Of a DNA stretch of 64,000 nucleotides, positions 1-12,104 are shown in pieces. The translations under genes and the position numbers were made by a program. The notes under the pieces are model-generated. The model did no database searches and was not told the origin of the DNA. It worked only from the letters and a program-made list of their open reading frames with translations. Source of the DNA: Labilithrix sp. (GTDB lineage: Bacteria; Myxococcota_A; Polyangia; Polyangiales; Polyangiaceae). The stretch spans positions 340,441 to 404,440 of the forward strand of contig JAHBWE010000010.1 in NCBI GenBank assembly GCA_019637155.1, read 5' to 3'. Positions within the stretch are counted from its first letter, which is position 1. Each line of letters begins with the position of its first letter.

Positions 1-15
1 GGTGGAGTTTCGAGC

Positions 16-46
16 GTGTGCGTCACCCTTCGGGACGACGTCACAC
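16..46 (-). terminator. hairpin downstream of metH, possible terminator
   Basis: An inverted repeat lies 12 bases past the metH stop. GTGTG (16-20) plus CGTC (21-24) pairs with GACG (37-40) plus CACAC (42-46), with one bulged T, and CCC/GGG with a TTC loop closes the top. No T-run follows on the minus strand, so it may be an RNA 3' end stabiliser rather than a classical intrinsic terminator. Nothing else is seen in bases 1-58. Confidence 0.4.
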
Positions 47-58
47 TCTGGCGAGCCG

Positions 59-3807
<3,749 letters not shown>

Positions 3808-3811
<4 letters not shown>

Positions 3812-4713
3812 TTCTTCTTTCCGGTGGCGAGGACGGTGCTGAAGTGCGGCTTCTTCGTCTCGCGGCACGCGACGTCGGCGTGGACCGCGGTCAAGCGCGC
3901 GCGGGCGAGGAGCTTCTTGAGATCGGCGGGCGACAAGCCGGGGTGGCGCTCGCCGTACGACGCGGTGAGGTCCTTGTGCTCGTGGCGATCGAGCGAGAGC
4001 ACGACGACGCGGCCGCCGGGACGGAGCACGCGCGCGCACTCCTCGACGACGCGCCGCGGATCCGCCGCGTACGTGAGCGTGTGGAACAAGAGCGCCGCGT
4101 CGAACGAGCCGTCGGGATAGGGGAGGTCGGCGCCGTCGGCGACCTCCGCGCGGAAGCTCTTGGTCTTGCCGAGGCGTCTCCGAGCGGCCTCGATCATCCG
4201 CGCGCTCGTGTCGACGCACGTGAGCGAGCGGCAGTAAGGCGCGACGAAGCTCGCCGCCGCGCCGTCGCCGGAGCCGACGTCGAGGACGTCGCCGAGGTCG
4301 AGGAGCGCGGCGAGGCCGACCGCGAGCGACTGCCACGTCCGCCCCGGCGAGTAGTGGCGCTCCATCTCGCCCGCGACGGACTCGGGGAAGCGGCCGAGCT
4401 CGGCGAGCCGCTTCTTGTCGCCGGCGAGCGTCGGATCGCCGGCGAGCGTCGCCTCGTCGAGGACGACCTTGGCGGTGCCCGGCAGGGTGTCGACCGCGAG
4501 CGCGTAGAACGCGTGCTGGCCGTCGCGGCGGTCGCGCACGAAGCCGCCCTCACGCAGGCGCGCGAGGTGGGTCGAGACCCGCGACTGCGAGATGCCGGTG
4601 ACGCGCACGAGGTCCGAGACCGTGAGCTCCCGCTCGCGCAGAAGTGCGCAGAGCCGCAGGCGATTTTCGTCGCCGAGCAGGTTCAGCGTCCCGACGTAGC
4701 GCGCGAGCTCCAC
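3808..4713 (-). CDS. ArsR-family regulator fused to a SAM-dependent methyltransferase
   Basis: 301 residues with a GTG start. Residues 1-90 form an ArsR/SmtB winged helix (ISQSRVSTHLARLREGGFV recognition helix). Residues about 130-300 form a class I methyltransferase with the SAM-binding glycine motif DVGSGDGAAA and an acidic DTSARMIE strand. Fusions of this kind are known beside methionine-cycle genes in proteobacteria, where ArsR-type SahR regulators sense S-adenosylhomocysteine. Here the stop overlaps the metH start, so both are on one transcript. The likely role is repression of its own operon in response to SAM or SAH bound by the methyltransferase domain; this is inference. No metal-binding Cys cluster typical of arsenic sensors is visible in the recognition helix. 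Confidence 0.88.
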
Positions 4714-4734
4714 GGCATCTGCTTATCAGGATGA

Positions 4735-4746
4735 GCGAATATTCGC
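4735..4746. promoter_or_regulatory. perfect 12-bp palindrome, candidate operator of the ArsR-methyltransferase/metH operon
   Basis: GCGAATATTCGC is a perfect palindrome, AT-rich at its centre in a GC-rich region. It lies 22-33 bases upstream of the regulator's GTG start and 37 bases upstream of the divergent gene at 4783. ArsR-family dimers bind such inverted repeats overlapping promoters. Position and symmetry suggest an autoregulatory operator shared by the divergent pair. Binding is inferred. Confidence 0.55.
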
Positions 4747-4782
4747 AACCGACCCGCCGGCGGGCCGAAGCGCGGGTCACCC

Positions 4783-5103
4783 ATGAGCTCCATCCAAAAT
4801 TACGCGAACTCCTCGAGCCTCCACTACGCGCTTCCGGGAGGTGGCGAATACGCCGAGGCCACCGCGTCGGCGGCGCCCGAAGGCCTCGTCGACGACGCCC
4901 AGGCGGCCGCGGAGAACATGAGGAGCGGGAAGCCGGCGAGCGGACACGCCGAACGCGAGCCCGAGATCGTCACGGCGCGAGCGATGAAGATGAGCCGCTC
5001 GGGGCAGCGGGACCCGGCAGAGGCGACGACGGAGCCGGGTCCACCGCCGACGCGGGAGCTCAAACACGCGTGGGCTCTGGGCAACGTCGTCATCGCCGGC
5101 TGA
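4783..5103 (+). CDS. small hypothetical protein
   Basis: 106 residues, ATG start, with GC-rich third positions through most of its length, which supports real coding. It is hydrophilic, has no membrane segment or Cys motif, and is rich in Ala, Glu and Pro; the last 35 residues look disordered before the hydrophobic end LGNVVIAG. No family was recognised. It is transcribed away from the ArsR-methyltransferase gene, and the candidate operator lies between them, so it could share that control. The opposite strand is also open here (4824-5093), so the call is moderate. Confidence 0.5.
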   Translation: MSSIQNYANSSSLHYALPGGGEYAEATASAAPEGLVDDAQAAAENMRSGKPASGHAEREPEIVTARAMKMSRSGQRDPAEATTEPGPPPTRELKHAWALGNVVIAG

Positions 5104-5143
5104 CCGTGGAGCGCTCGGGTGCGACGCGTTAGGATCGGGCGCG

Positions 5144-5686
5144 ATGCTCGAGCGCGTCGTCGACTTTGCGCGGAAGCTCATGTCGCCGCGGCAGCGGCGG
5201 CGGCCGTTCCCCGATCGCGAGCATCGTCCGCCGAGCGCGGCCGACGAGCGGCGCGCCCGCGCGGCCTCCCGCGACTACGCGCGATGGGCCAAGCGCCTCG
5301 AGCTCGTGCACGCTCCCGCCGAGCGCGGGTACCGCGGCCGCGTCGCGGGCCGCGCCGTCGTCGTGAGGGCCGGGCTCGACGGGAGCGCGCCGATCGGCGC
5401 CGAGGCCGAGATCGCGATCGACCACGACGAGCCCGCGACCTTCCTCGTCACCCCGCAGCAGCGCAGCGACGCGCGCGCGAAGAGCGACCTCGCCGACGCG
5501 GTCGCGCCCCTCTTCGACGAGCCCGCGCTCGATGCCCTCCGCTCGCTCGCGATCGTGCGCGGCGGCGTCCGCCTCCGCTTCGCGCCGCTCACCGACCCCG
5601 AGGTGGTGCAGGCGGCGATCGATCGCGTGGTCGTCGCGATCGAAGATCGATTGCGCGCGCGTTTGCGGGGAGATCCGTATCGCTGA
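5144..5686 (+). CDS. hypothetical protein, 180 residues
   Basis: An ATG follows an unremarkable leader. The N-terminus is strongly basic (residues 10-45, many Arg); a mixed alpha/beta stretch follows (about 55-175) with no signal peptide or membrane segment. No catalytic motif or known family was recognised. It ends 12 bases before the MAPEG gene on the same strand, so the two may be cotranscribed. Third-position GC is high, as in its neighbours. Confidence 0.6.
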   Translation: MLERVVDFARKLMSPRQRRRPFPDREHRPPSAADERRARAASRDYARWAKRLELVHAPAERGYRGRVAGRAVVVRAGLDGSAPIGAEAEIAIDHDEPATFLVTPQQRSDARAKSDLADAVAPLFDEPALDALRSLAIVRGGVRLRFAPLTDPEVVQAAIDRVVVAIEDRLRARLRGDPYR

Positions 5687-5698
5687 CATGATGGCGCG

Positions 5699-6091
5699 AT
5701 GACGATCCCGACCGTCACTGCGCTCTACGGCTCGTTGAACGCGCTCCTGAACGTCGCGCTGGGCCTCAACGTCGTCCGCTACCGCACGAAGGCCGGAGTC
5801 TCCCTCGGGGAAGGCGGCTCGAAGGAGCTCCTCGTCGCGGTCCGCACCCACTCCAACAACGCCGAGTTCGTGCCGCTCGCGCTCGTGATGCTCCTCGTCG
5901 TCGAGCTGTGCGGCGGCGCGAGCCTCTGGCTCCACGCCGCCGGCGGCGCGCTGTTCCTCGGGCGCGTCCTCCACGTCATCGGCATGCCGCGGAAGGCGCC
6001 GAACCCCTATCGCTTCATCGGCGTCACGATCACGTACGTGCTCATCACCGCCCTCGCGGCGTACGCCTTGTGGCTCCGCCGCGGGGCGTAG
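5699..6091 (+). CDS. MAPEG-family membrane protein
   Basis: 130 residues with about four hydrophobic segments, the MAPEG (membrane-associated eicosanoid and glutathione metabolism) layout. Recognisable family features are the N-terminal TALYGSLNALLNVALG helix, the polar loop with VRTHSNNAEFVPLALV between helices 1 and 2 (residues 42-57), and the GRVLHVIG segment near residue 90. Bacterial members are often glutathione-dependent transferases or peroxidases of the inner membrane, but their substrates are usually unknown. It follows the gene at 5144 by 12 bases. Confidence 0.88.
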   Translation: MTIPTVTALYGSLNALLNVALGLNVVRYRTKAGVSLGEGGSKELLVAVRTHSNNAEFVPLALVMLLVVELCGGASLWLHAAGGALFLGRVLHVIGMPRKAPNPYRFIGVTITYVLITALAAYALWLRRGA

Positions 6092-6109
6092 AGGGGGAGT
6101 AGACGGCGC

Positions 6110-6313
6110 TCAGCTCGTGACCTTCTCCCAGCCGCGGCGGACGTAGGCCTTCACGTCGTTCCACGTGCCGTGGCCCGTGTCGCTCTCCCATTCGCCCTTC
6201 AGCCGGCCTTCGAGCTCGTCGTCCCACTGCGAGAACTGCGAGCCGTACTGGCGCCGCGCGCCGACGCCGTACTTCAGCGGCTCGACGACGTCGCTACTTC
6301 TCCTTGAGGACCT
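6110..6313 (-). pseudogene. C-terminal fragment of a WxxV/VRxGW repeat stress protein
   Basis: The minus strand reads open from 6313 to a TGA at 6110 and encodes about 60 residues ending in WNDVKAYVRRGWEKVTS, preceded by LKYGVGARRQYGSQF and WDDELEGRLKGEWESD. This resembles the C-terminal part of proteins I recall from cyanobacteria and Deinococcus with Y-x-YGxxLA, W-x-E-x-x-x-R-x-x-W-E and TWExxKDAVRxGWxRV motifs. There is no ATG, GTG or TTG before the conserved part; only a CTG at 6277. A stop lies at 6316 inside the phosphoesterase gene. It looks like the tail of a longer gene whose 5' part was lost, although a CTG-started 55-residue protein is possible. Confidence 0.5.
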
Positions 6314-7262
6314 TCACCGCGTCGCCGCGGATCTCGAGGACCTCGACGTTGCCCTGGTAGTACTTCGACATCCCGGTGTCGATGCGCCAGCCCTGGCCGT
6401 CGCAGCACGGCGCGATGTCGGGCTTCTGCGGGGTGTGCCCCATCACGAGGCGCTTCGCGTTCAGGAGCTTCAGCGTCTCCGCGAGCGTCGCGCACTCCTG
6501 CGCCCCCGGCGCCTCCGAGTACATGCGCGTCCAGAGCGGGCCGTCGACCGCCTCGATCTCCTTCGGCGGCTTGCGGCGCTCGCCCTTGAGCCACTCGCGC
6601 GTCTCCGTGTTCACGCGATCGAGCCCGGCGCGGACGTGCTTCGGGAGGATGCCGCCGTGCACGAAGAGCGAGTCGCCGACGCGGGCCATGAGCGGCCGCT
6701 CGGCGAGGAGCTTCGCGTAGACGCCGCCGGGCAGGAACGCGGCCGCGCGACCGCGCTGCGAGGGCTCGACCTTCGACGCCGCCTCGGCCACCTCGTCGCT
6801 CTTCGACGACACGTCGTTGAACGCGGAGAAGCCGCCCGGCGTCACGTACCGGAAGTCGAGCTGCGCGTTCATGATTTCGTGGTTTCCGTTCAATGCGACA
6901 AACTCGCCGCCGGCCGCCTTGGCCTCGCCCTTCAGGCGCTCGACCAGGTCGAGGATCGTGCGATCGTCGTCGCCGCGGTCGACGAGGTCGCCGGTCTGCA
7001 CCACGACGAGCTTGCCGCCGATCCACTTGTCCTTGTCGTCGATCGCGCCGGCGAGGCGGAGCGCGCGGCGCGCGGCGTCGAGGTCGCCGTGCAGATCGCC
7101 GAGCGCGACCACGCGCTCCGGCGCCGGCTTGCCGATCCCGAGCGAGCCGACGTCGACGGACGCGCTGACGGCGGGCGCGGCCGTCGATGGCGGCGGCTCC
7201 GGCTTCTTGTCGCAGGCGCACGCGAGCGCCAGGAGCGCGAGCGCGGCTACGAATCGCTTCAG
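6294..7262 (-). CDS. calcineurin-like metallophosphoesterase, predicted lipoprotein
   Basis: Phosphoesterase with the metal-binding motifs GDLHGD, GDLVDRGDDD and GNHE in the correct order and spacing, then a C-terminal GHTPQ motif, as in Shewanella-type cold-active protein phosphatases. The usual start codons give only a GTG at 7112, directly before GDLHGD. Reading further upstream in frame gives LKRFVAALALLALACAC followed by DKKPEPPP, a clear lipoprotein signal and lipobox, beginning at a CTG at 7262. That CTG overlaps the TGA of the Fe-S carrier gene. I prefer this start (322 residues); a GTG start would yield a 272-residue cytoplasmic protein. Predicted site of action: periplasm, lipid-anchored. 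Confidence 0.8.
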   Translation of the reverse strand: MKRFVAALALLALACACDKKPEPPPSTAAPAVSASVDVGSLGIGKPAPERVVALGDLHGDLDAARRALRLAGAIDDKDKWIGGKLVVVQTGDLVDRGDDDRTILDLVERLKGEAKAAGGEFVALNGNHEIMNAQLDFRYVTPGGFSAFNDVSSKSDEVAEAASKVEPSQRGRAAAFLPGGVYAKLLAERPLMARVGDSLFVHGGILPKHVRAGLDRVNTETREWLKGERRKPPKEIEAVDGPLWTRMYSEAPGAQECATLAETLKLLNAKRLVMGHTPQKPDIAPCCDGQGWRIDTGMSKYYQGNVEVLEIRGDAVKVLKEK

Positions 7263-7582
7263 AACTTCACCGACGAGCCGCAGCCGCAGCTGCCGGTCAC
7301 GTTCGGGTTGTTGAACTTGAAGCCCGATCCGTGGACGCCCTCGACGTAGTCGATCTCGGTGTCGGTCAGGTACTGGAAGCTCAGCGGGTCGACGTAGAGC
7401 TTCACGCCCTTCGACTCGAACTCCTCGTCCATGTCGGTCGTCTGATCCTCGAAATAGAGGTCATACGTGAACCCGGCACACCCACCGCCGACCACGCGGA
7501 GGCGAAGCCCTTGGTTCGTCAGGTCTTCCGCGAGCGCGATCTCTTTGACCTTGTCGGCCGCGCGGTCCGTCATGGTGATCAT
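7259..7582 (-). CDS. erpA: A-type iron-sulfur cluster carrier (ErpA/IscA family)
   Basis: 107-residue HesB/IscA-type protein that receives Fe-S clusters from the scaffold and delivers them to apo-proteins. The three conserved cluster cysteines are present: Cys35 in GGGCAGF, and Cys99 and Cys101 in SCGCGSS near the C-terminus. ErpA and IscA are hard to tell apart by sequence alone; the acidic YLDEEF-like stretch and NPN motif favour ErpA. No isc or suf genes adjoin it. Translation starts at an ATG; a second in-frame ATG lies three codons later. Its TGA overlaps the CTG proposed for the phosphoesterase lipoprotein. Confidence 0.92.
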   Translation of the reverse strand: MITMTDRAADKVKEIALAEDLTNQGLRLRVVGGGCAGFTYDLYFEDQTTDMDEEFESKGVKLYVDPLSFQYLTDTEIDYVEGVHGSGFKFNNPNVTGSCGCGSSVKF

Positions 7583-7588
7583 GCGTGC

Positions 7589-7594
7589 ACTATA
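7589..7594 (-). promoter_or_regulatory. candidate -10 element of the Fe-S carrier gene
   Basis: The minus strand reads TATAGT here, preceded by the AT-rich CTATTTTGCC, in an otherwise GC-rich gap. It ends only 6 bases before the ATG, so transcription from it would give a leaderless or nearly leaderless mRNA. No convincing -35 was seen. Confidence 0.4.
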
Positions 7595-7627
7595 GGCAAA
7601 ATAGGGGCCGGTCGCCAGGCCTGAGGC

Positions 7628-8989
7628 TCACGGCTCGCGACGGCGGAGCTTGTCCGAGTCGGCGCTCGACGATGGGGTGGGGGAAGGGCTGGGCTTGGCG
7701 GCCGGGGGGGGCGGCGTGTTGCCGCCGGCGATGCGGGCGATGAGGCCGCCTTCGCAGGCGACGGCGAAGGCGTTGGCGCCGAAGGGGGTCAGGCCGGCGA
7801 CGCCGCCGCGTGAGCCCTTCGCGCAGAAGGTGTCGCCGAGCGTGTCGAGCGCGCCGTCGGGGGCGATCGTGCCGATGCGGCCGTCCGTGGTCGCGAACGC
7901 GATCGCGCCGCGCGCGTCGATGATCATGCCGGTGTGCGGCGGCGTCTGGAGCGGCGGCATCCCGCCGTCGGGGAGGACGTTCGGCTGGAACTTCGCGACC
8001 GGCGCGCGGAGCAGCTCTTGCCCCGCGGGGTCGAGCGCGAGGACGAAGCCGAGCGTATGCGTCATCGCGCCGAGCATCGCGATCGAGGTGCCGCCCGGGA
8101 TCTCGCGCACGGCGGGCGGGCCGAGGTAGATGCCTTGCGACGCGATCGACCAGGTCGCGCGCGATCCGCGCACGACGTCGACCTCCGCGAGGTGGTTGCC
8201 CTCGATGACGGCGAGGAGCGTGCCCTGCGTCGTGAGGGCGGCGCCGCCGTCGATCGGCGCGCCGAACGAGCCGAGGCGCACCGAGTCGTGTCCCGGCGTC
8301 CACCCGAAGACGGCGCCCGTCGACGTCACCGCGAGGACCTTGTCGCCCGCGGCGACGAGCGGCGCGGCGGGCTGCTCGGGGAGCGTGACGCGCGCGCGGA
8401 CGTTGCCCTCCGCGTCGAGGACGACGAGGTCCGTCAGCGTCGCGACGACCACGCCGCCGTCGTCGAGCGCGAGCGGGGCCGCGCGCGTGTTGCGCTCGCC
8501 GCCGATGCGCGTCGTGTAGCGGATCGGCGGGGACGCGCCGCGCCGGACGCCCATCGCGTCGCCGCTCGTCGACAGGAAGACGATCGTGCCGTCGGACGTC
8601 ATCGCGGCGGGGCCGACCTGCGCCGCGCCGACCTTGATCGTCGCCTTCTCGTCGCCGCGGTCGTCGTAGAAGCCGACGTCGCCGCGCGAGGAGACGACGA
8701 CGAGGCTCCCGTCGGCCGCGATCAGCGGGGGATGATCGATCGTGAGGCCGGTCGGCTTCCGCCAGGCGATGGAGAGCGGACCGCTCGGGAGGAACGTCTT
8801 CGAGAGACCGCTCCGCCGCGCGTCGAGCCGCTGCATCGGCGCCGCGCCGCGCGGGGGCCCGACGACGAGCACGCTCGGGCGGCGCGGATCGATCTTCTGC
8901 GCCTCGGCGTCGCCGGAGCCGAGCGTGAGCGCGAGCAAGAGCGCGCCCGCGATCGCGGTCGCGGCCGCGATCGTCGCGACGGTCCTCAC
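7628..8989 (-). CDS. exported beta-propeller (PQQ-like repeat) protein
   Basis: 453 residues. A hydrophobic N-terminal segment (about residues 4-24, ending GDAEA) is a signal peptide. The rest consists of repeated blade-like units such as PPLIAADGSLVVVSSRGDVGFYD and GPAAMTSDGTIVFLSTSGD, typical of PQQ/beta-propeller sensor or scaffold proteins; no catalytic residues are evident. The C-terminus is a Pro/Ser-rich tail (PPPPAAKPSPSPTPSSS). The GTG start overlaps the stop of the zinc-ribbon membrane gene (GTGA), so the two are translationally coupled and probably work together at the envelope. Confidence 0.8.
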   Translation of the reverse strand: MRTVATIAAATAIAGALLLALTLGSGDAEAQKIDPRRPSVLVVGPPRGAAPMQRLDARRSGLSKTFLPSGPLSIAWRKPTGLTIDHPPLIAADGSLVVVSSRGDVGFYDDRGDEKATIKVGAAQVGPAAMTSDGTIVFLSTSGDAMGVRRGASPPIRYTTRIGGERNTRAAPLALDDGGVVVATLTDLVVLDAEGNVRARVTLPEQPAAPLVAAGDKVLAVTSTGAVFGWTPGHDSVRLGSFGAPIDGGAALTTQGTLLAVIEGNHLAEVDVVRGSRATWSIASQGIYLGPPAVREIPGGTSIAMLGAMTHTLGFVLALDPAGQELLRAPVAKFQPNVLPDGGMPPLQTPPHTGMIIDARGAIAFATTDGRIGTIAPDGALDTLGDTFCAKGSRGGVAGLTPFGANAFAVACEGGLIARIAGGNTPPPPAAKPSPSPTPSSSADSDKLRRREP

Positions 8990-11238
8990 TTCTTCGCTCC
9001 CTTCGGCACTGGGATCGCCAGCGTACCCACGATCGCGGGGACCTGCTTGCCGTTCCACGCCACCGTGCCGGCGACCTTCCCGTAGGCCCGGATCGCGTCG
9101 CCGCGCGCGGCGCGGATCTCCTCGCCGTGCGTGAACCGGAGCACGCAGCCGCCGCCCGCCGCGCACGTCTTCTTCTCCTCCACCACCATCACGGAGAAGC
9201 CCTGCGCGACGCGGACGTCGAGGACCTCGCCGTCGATCGCGACCGCCTGACCGACCTTCGACGCCGGGTCCGCCGCGTACGCGTCGAAGCCGAGCGGGCT
9301 CGCGGCGTCGAACGTCTGCGCGGCGGCCTCGAGCGCGGCGACGCGCGTGACCTTCGCGCGGACGGTGCGCGGGGCGAGGGGAGGCGCCGACGCCACGATC
9401 GTGAGCGTCTTGTCGCCCTCGCTCGGGAGCTCGGCGCGGATCGCGAAGCGGCCCGTCGCGTCGACGGGCACGCTCTGCCCGTCGATCGTGAGCGTGCCGC
9501 CCGGCCTCGTCTGGCCCGCCACGTTGCCCGTCGTGCGATCGGTCACGAGCTCCGGGCCGGGCGCGTCGAGGTGGAGCGGGACGATCGCGGCGCGGACGGT
9601 GAGCTCGCCCGCCTCCGGGCTCGCGCTCCCTTTTCGCTTCACCGTGAACGGGATCTTGCGATCGATCGCCGTCTGCTCGTCCGAAGGACCGAGCGCCTCC
9701 TCCGACATGTCGAGCGCGTAGAAGCCCTTGCCGGCGTCGTCGAGCGTGGTCGGCTTGCCGTCGACGGTGACCTCCGCGCCCGGCGTCGCCTCGACGCGCA
9801 CGGTGACGGTGGGCGGCATCGCGCCGAGGGTCGTGAGGTCCGCCTTCACGCGATAGGCGATCGGGACGTGGACCCGCACCTTCTCGTCGCGCCCCGCGCC
9901 GGGTCGATCGATCGCGATCTGGAGGTCGTTGTCGCCGATCGAGAGCGGCGCGGGCAACGCGAGGAGCGCGCTCTTCTCGGTCACGGTCGACGTCGACGCG
10001 CCGAGCGTGATCGTGGTGCCGTCGGGACAGGACTCGCAGTGGATCTCGAGCGACTCCTTCCCGCTCTCGTCGAGCCGCGCCTTCGCGGTGAGCGGGGCGC
10101 CGCCGCGCAGGAGGACGAACGCCGCCGCGAGGCCGCCGGCGAAGACGAGCCCGAAGATGATCGCGACGAGGACGACAGCCGAGACCCCGCGCTTCGGCTC
10201 GACCCGCGGTGCCTGCGGCAGCGGCTCCTCGACGAGCGGCGCGGGCGGCGGCACGATCGGCGGAGGCGGCTGCATTTGCGGATGCGAGCCGGGCGCGGCC
10301 GGAGCAGCGTGCGGATGCGAGCCAGGCGCGGCGGGAGCGGCGTGCGGATGCGAGCCGGGCGCGGCCGGGATCGCGGCGAGCAGCGCCGTGTGCGGATTCG
10401 AGCCGGGCGCGGCGGGGGTCGCGGCGAGCGGCGCCGTGTGTGGGCGCGAGCTCGCCGCGGCAGGGACCGCCGGGTTCGAGCCCGGCGCGCCGATGCCGCC
10501 GTGGAGCGTGCCTGCGCTGCTCGCGGGGGGCGGCGGCGTTCCGGCGTTCTGCGCGGCGAGGATCCCGCGCTCCGAGTCGCGGATCGGAGCGATGCCCGGG
10601 AGCGCGACGCCGAGCATCGTCTTGAAGGCGGGGCGATACGCCTGCGGATCGGGGGCGGGCGCGGGCGCGTCGAAGGCCGGCTGCGGAGAGACCGCCACGC
10701 CGAGCTGCGTCGGCGCGCCGGCGCGGGGGGGAGCCTCGGGCGCGGGCGCGTCTTCGAAGGCGGGCTGGTCGAGGACCGGCGTGCCGACGACGGTGGGCTT
10801 GTCGGGCGAGACCTTCCGCGTGCGCTCGGCCTCGGCCATGACGTCGGCGGCGGTGATCGAGCCGCCGATCATCGTCTTGCCGAACATCGGCCCGCGCGGC
10901 TCGGACGGGGCCGGCGCGGGCGCGGGCTCCGGCGCCGTGGGCTCCGGCGCCGCGGGCAGCTTCGGGTCCGAGGCCGGAGGGTTCCACTCGAGGCTCGCGA
11001 GCATCGAGTCGACCGACGACATGTCCTTGTCGGTGATCGTCTTCGCGAAGTCGCCGGGGTTGCCGACCTTCGTCGTCTTCTGCGTCTCCGCCGCCGCCGG
11101 CGGATCGGCCGTCGCCTCGTCGACCGTGATCGGCACGCGGCGCGTGACCTCCGGGTCGATCGTGGTCCCGCACTGCCCGCAGAACCGTGATTCGACAGGT
11201 ACGGCTGAGCCGCAGTGGGGGCATGGCTTCGTCGTCAC
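8986..11238 (-). CDS. zinc-ribbon, single-pass membrane protein with large periplasmic part
   Basis: 750 residues from the GTG that starts VTTKPCPHCG. A start at 11277 would add 13 residues before the conserved region. Residues 4-27 hold a zinc ribbon (CPHCG and FCGQCG). About residues 50-340 are a low-complexity Pro/Ala linker that includes PAAPGSHPHA repeats. One membrane helix (VVLVAIIFGLVFAGGLAAAF) lies near residue 365. The C-terminal half has beta-rich domains with PEGA-like or Big-like patterns (PPTVTVRVEATPGAEVTVDG). Zinc-ribbon plus disordered linker plus one helix is a frequent myxobacterial envelope design. Function unknown. It is coupled to the downstream beta-propeller gene. Confidence 0.8.
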   Translation of the reverse strand: MTTKPCPHCGSAVPVESRFCGQCGTTIDPEVTRRVPITVDEATADPPAAAETQKTTKVGNPGDFAKTITDKDMSSVDSMLASLEWNPPASDPKLPAAPEPTAPEPAPAPAPSEPRGPMFGKTMIGGSITAADVMAEAERTRKVSPDKPTVVGTPVLDQPAFEDAPAPEAPPRAGAPTQLGVAVSPQPAFDAPAPAPDPQAYRPAFKTMLGVALPGIAPIRDSERGILAAQNAGTPPPPASSAGTLHGGIGAPGSNPAVPAAASSRPHTAPLAATPAAPGSNPHTALLAAIPAAPGSHPHAAPAAPGSHPHAAPAAPGSHPQMQPPPPIVPPPAPLVEEPLPQAPRVEPKRGVSAVVLVAIIFGLVFAGGLAAAFVLLRGGAPLTAKARLDESGKESLEIHCESCPDGTTITLGASTSTVTEKSALLALPAPLSIGDNDLQIAIDRPGAGRDEKVRVHVPIAYRVKADLTTLGAMPPTVTVRVEATPGAEVTVDGKPTTLDDAGKGFYALDMSEEALGPSDEQTAIDRKIPFTVKRKGSASPEAGELTVRAAIVPLHLDAPGPELVTDRTTGNVAGQTRPGGTLTIDGQSVPVDATGRFAIRAELPSEGDKTLTIVASAPPLAPRTVRAKVTRVAALEAAAQTFDAASPLGFDAYAADPASKVGQAVAIDGEVLDVRVAQGFSVMVVEEKKTCAAGGGCVLRFTHGEEIRAARGDAIRAYGKVAGTVAWNGKQVPAIVGTLAIPVPKGAKK
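10277..10438. repeat. tandem repeat in the Pro/Ala linker
   Basis: Two 33-bp units followed by two 48-bp variants, each beginning TGCGGATGCGAGCC or close to it. They encode PAAPGSHPHA-type repeats in the linker of the zinc-ribbon protein. All unit lengths are multiples of three, so the frame survives copy-number change. Confidence 0.85.
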
Positions 11239-11311
11239 GCGGGGCCGCAGAAAAGCACAGGCCGCGCGTGTATCCAAGGTCGGGCAGCTGCTACGCTGCG
11301 CCGCGATCGCG

Positions 11312-12094
11312 ATGCGCGTCTACGTGCTCGGGAGCGGATCGGGCGGCAACGCGCTCCTCGTCGACGCGAACGGCACGCGTGTCCTCGTCGAGGCGGGCCT
11401 CGGGCCGCGGATCGTCGCCGCGCGGCTCGCGGAGCTCGGGGTCGACCTCGCCCCCGGCGAGCTCGACGGCATCGTCGCGACGCACGAGCACGGCGATCAC
11501 TTCGGACACGCCGCGCAGCTCGCTGCGGCGTTCGGCGCGCCGCTGTACCTCCACGCCGGCATCGACGCCCCCGCCGCCGACGTCACGGTCCATCGCTACC
11601 CGATCGGACGCGCCTTCCGCGTCGGCGGGCTCGCCTTCGCGTCGGTCCACGTGCCGCACGACGTGATGCAGGTCGCGCTCCGCGTCGACGACGGCGTCCG
11701 CGCGCTCGGCGTCGCGACCGACGTCGGGCGCGTCACGAACGACCTCGTCGCGCTGCTCGCCGAGTGCGACGCCGCGCTGCTGGAGGCGAACCACTGCGCC
11801 GAAATGCTCGCATTCAGCGACTATCCCGACGTCGTGAAGCGGCGCGTCGGCGGCGGGCTCGGGCACCTCTCGAACGCGCAGGCGGCGGAGCTCGCCGCGC
11901 GCCTCGTCGGGTCGCGGCTCGCCCGCCTCTGGCTCGGCCACCTCTCCCGCACGAACAACAGCCCCGCGCGCGCCCTCGACGTCGTCGCCGCCCGCGCGCG
12001 CCGGATCGACGTGAGCGTGCTCCCGGACGCGACGCCGATCGCCCTCGACGTCCACACGACGCGTCCGCACCAGCTCGGGCTGCCGTTCGGGTAA
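11312..12094 (+). CDS. MBL-fold metallo-hydrolase (YycJ/WalJ-like)
   Basis: 260 residues. The N-terminus MRVYVLGSGSGGNALLVD and the metal motif THEHGDHFGH (HxHxDH) are typical of YycJ-like metallo-beta-lactamase proteins, which are probably nucleases or phosphodiesterases. Further metal ligands appear in ATDVG and in the EANHC motif; the C-terminal GHLSRTNNSP matches the family. It is probably cytoplasmic. Divergent from the zinc-ribbon gene with a 73-base gap, and 10 bases before the lipoprotein at 12105. Confidence 0.9.
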   Translation: MRVYVLGSGSGGNALLVDANGTRVLVEAGLGPRIVAARLAELGVDLAPGELDGIVATHEHGDHFGHAAQLAAAFGAPLYLHAGIDAPAADVTVHRYPIGRAFRVGGLAFASVHVPHDVMQVALRVDDGVRALGVATDVGRVTNDLVALLAECDAALLEANHCAEMLAFSDYPDVVKRRVGGGLGHLSNAQAAELAARLVGSRLARLWLGHLSRTNNSPARALDVVAARARRIDVSVLPDATPIALDVHTTRPHQLGLPFG

Positions 12095-12104
12095 CATCGG
12101 GCGC

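Noticed and set aside
4714..4782. Looked for a B12 or SAM riboswitch before the metH operon
   Set aside because: The gap is too short for either aptamer and shows only the palindrome and a weak -10.
9127..11190. Long plus-strand frame opposite the zinc-ribbon protein
   Set aside because: Composition is almost only R, A, E, D, G; the minus strand has a zinc ribbon, a membrane helix and coupling to the next gene.
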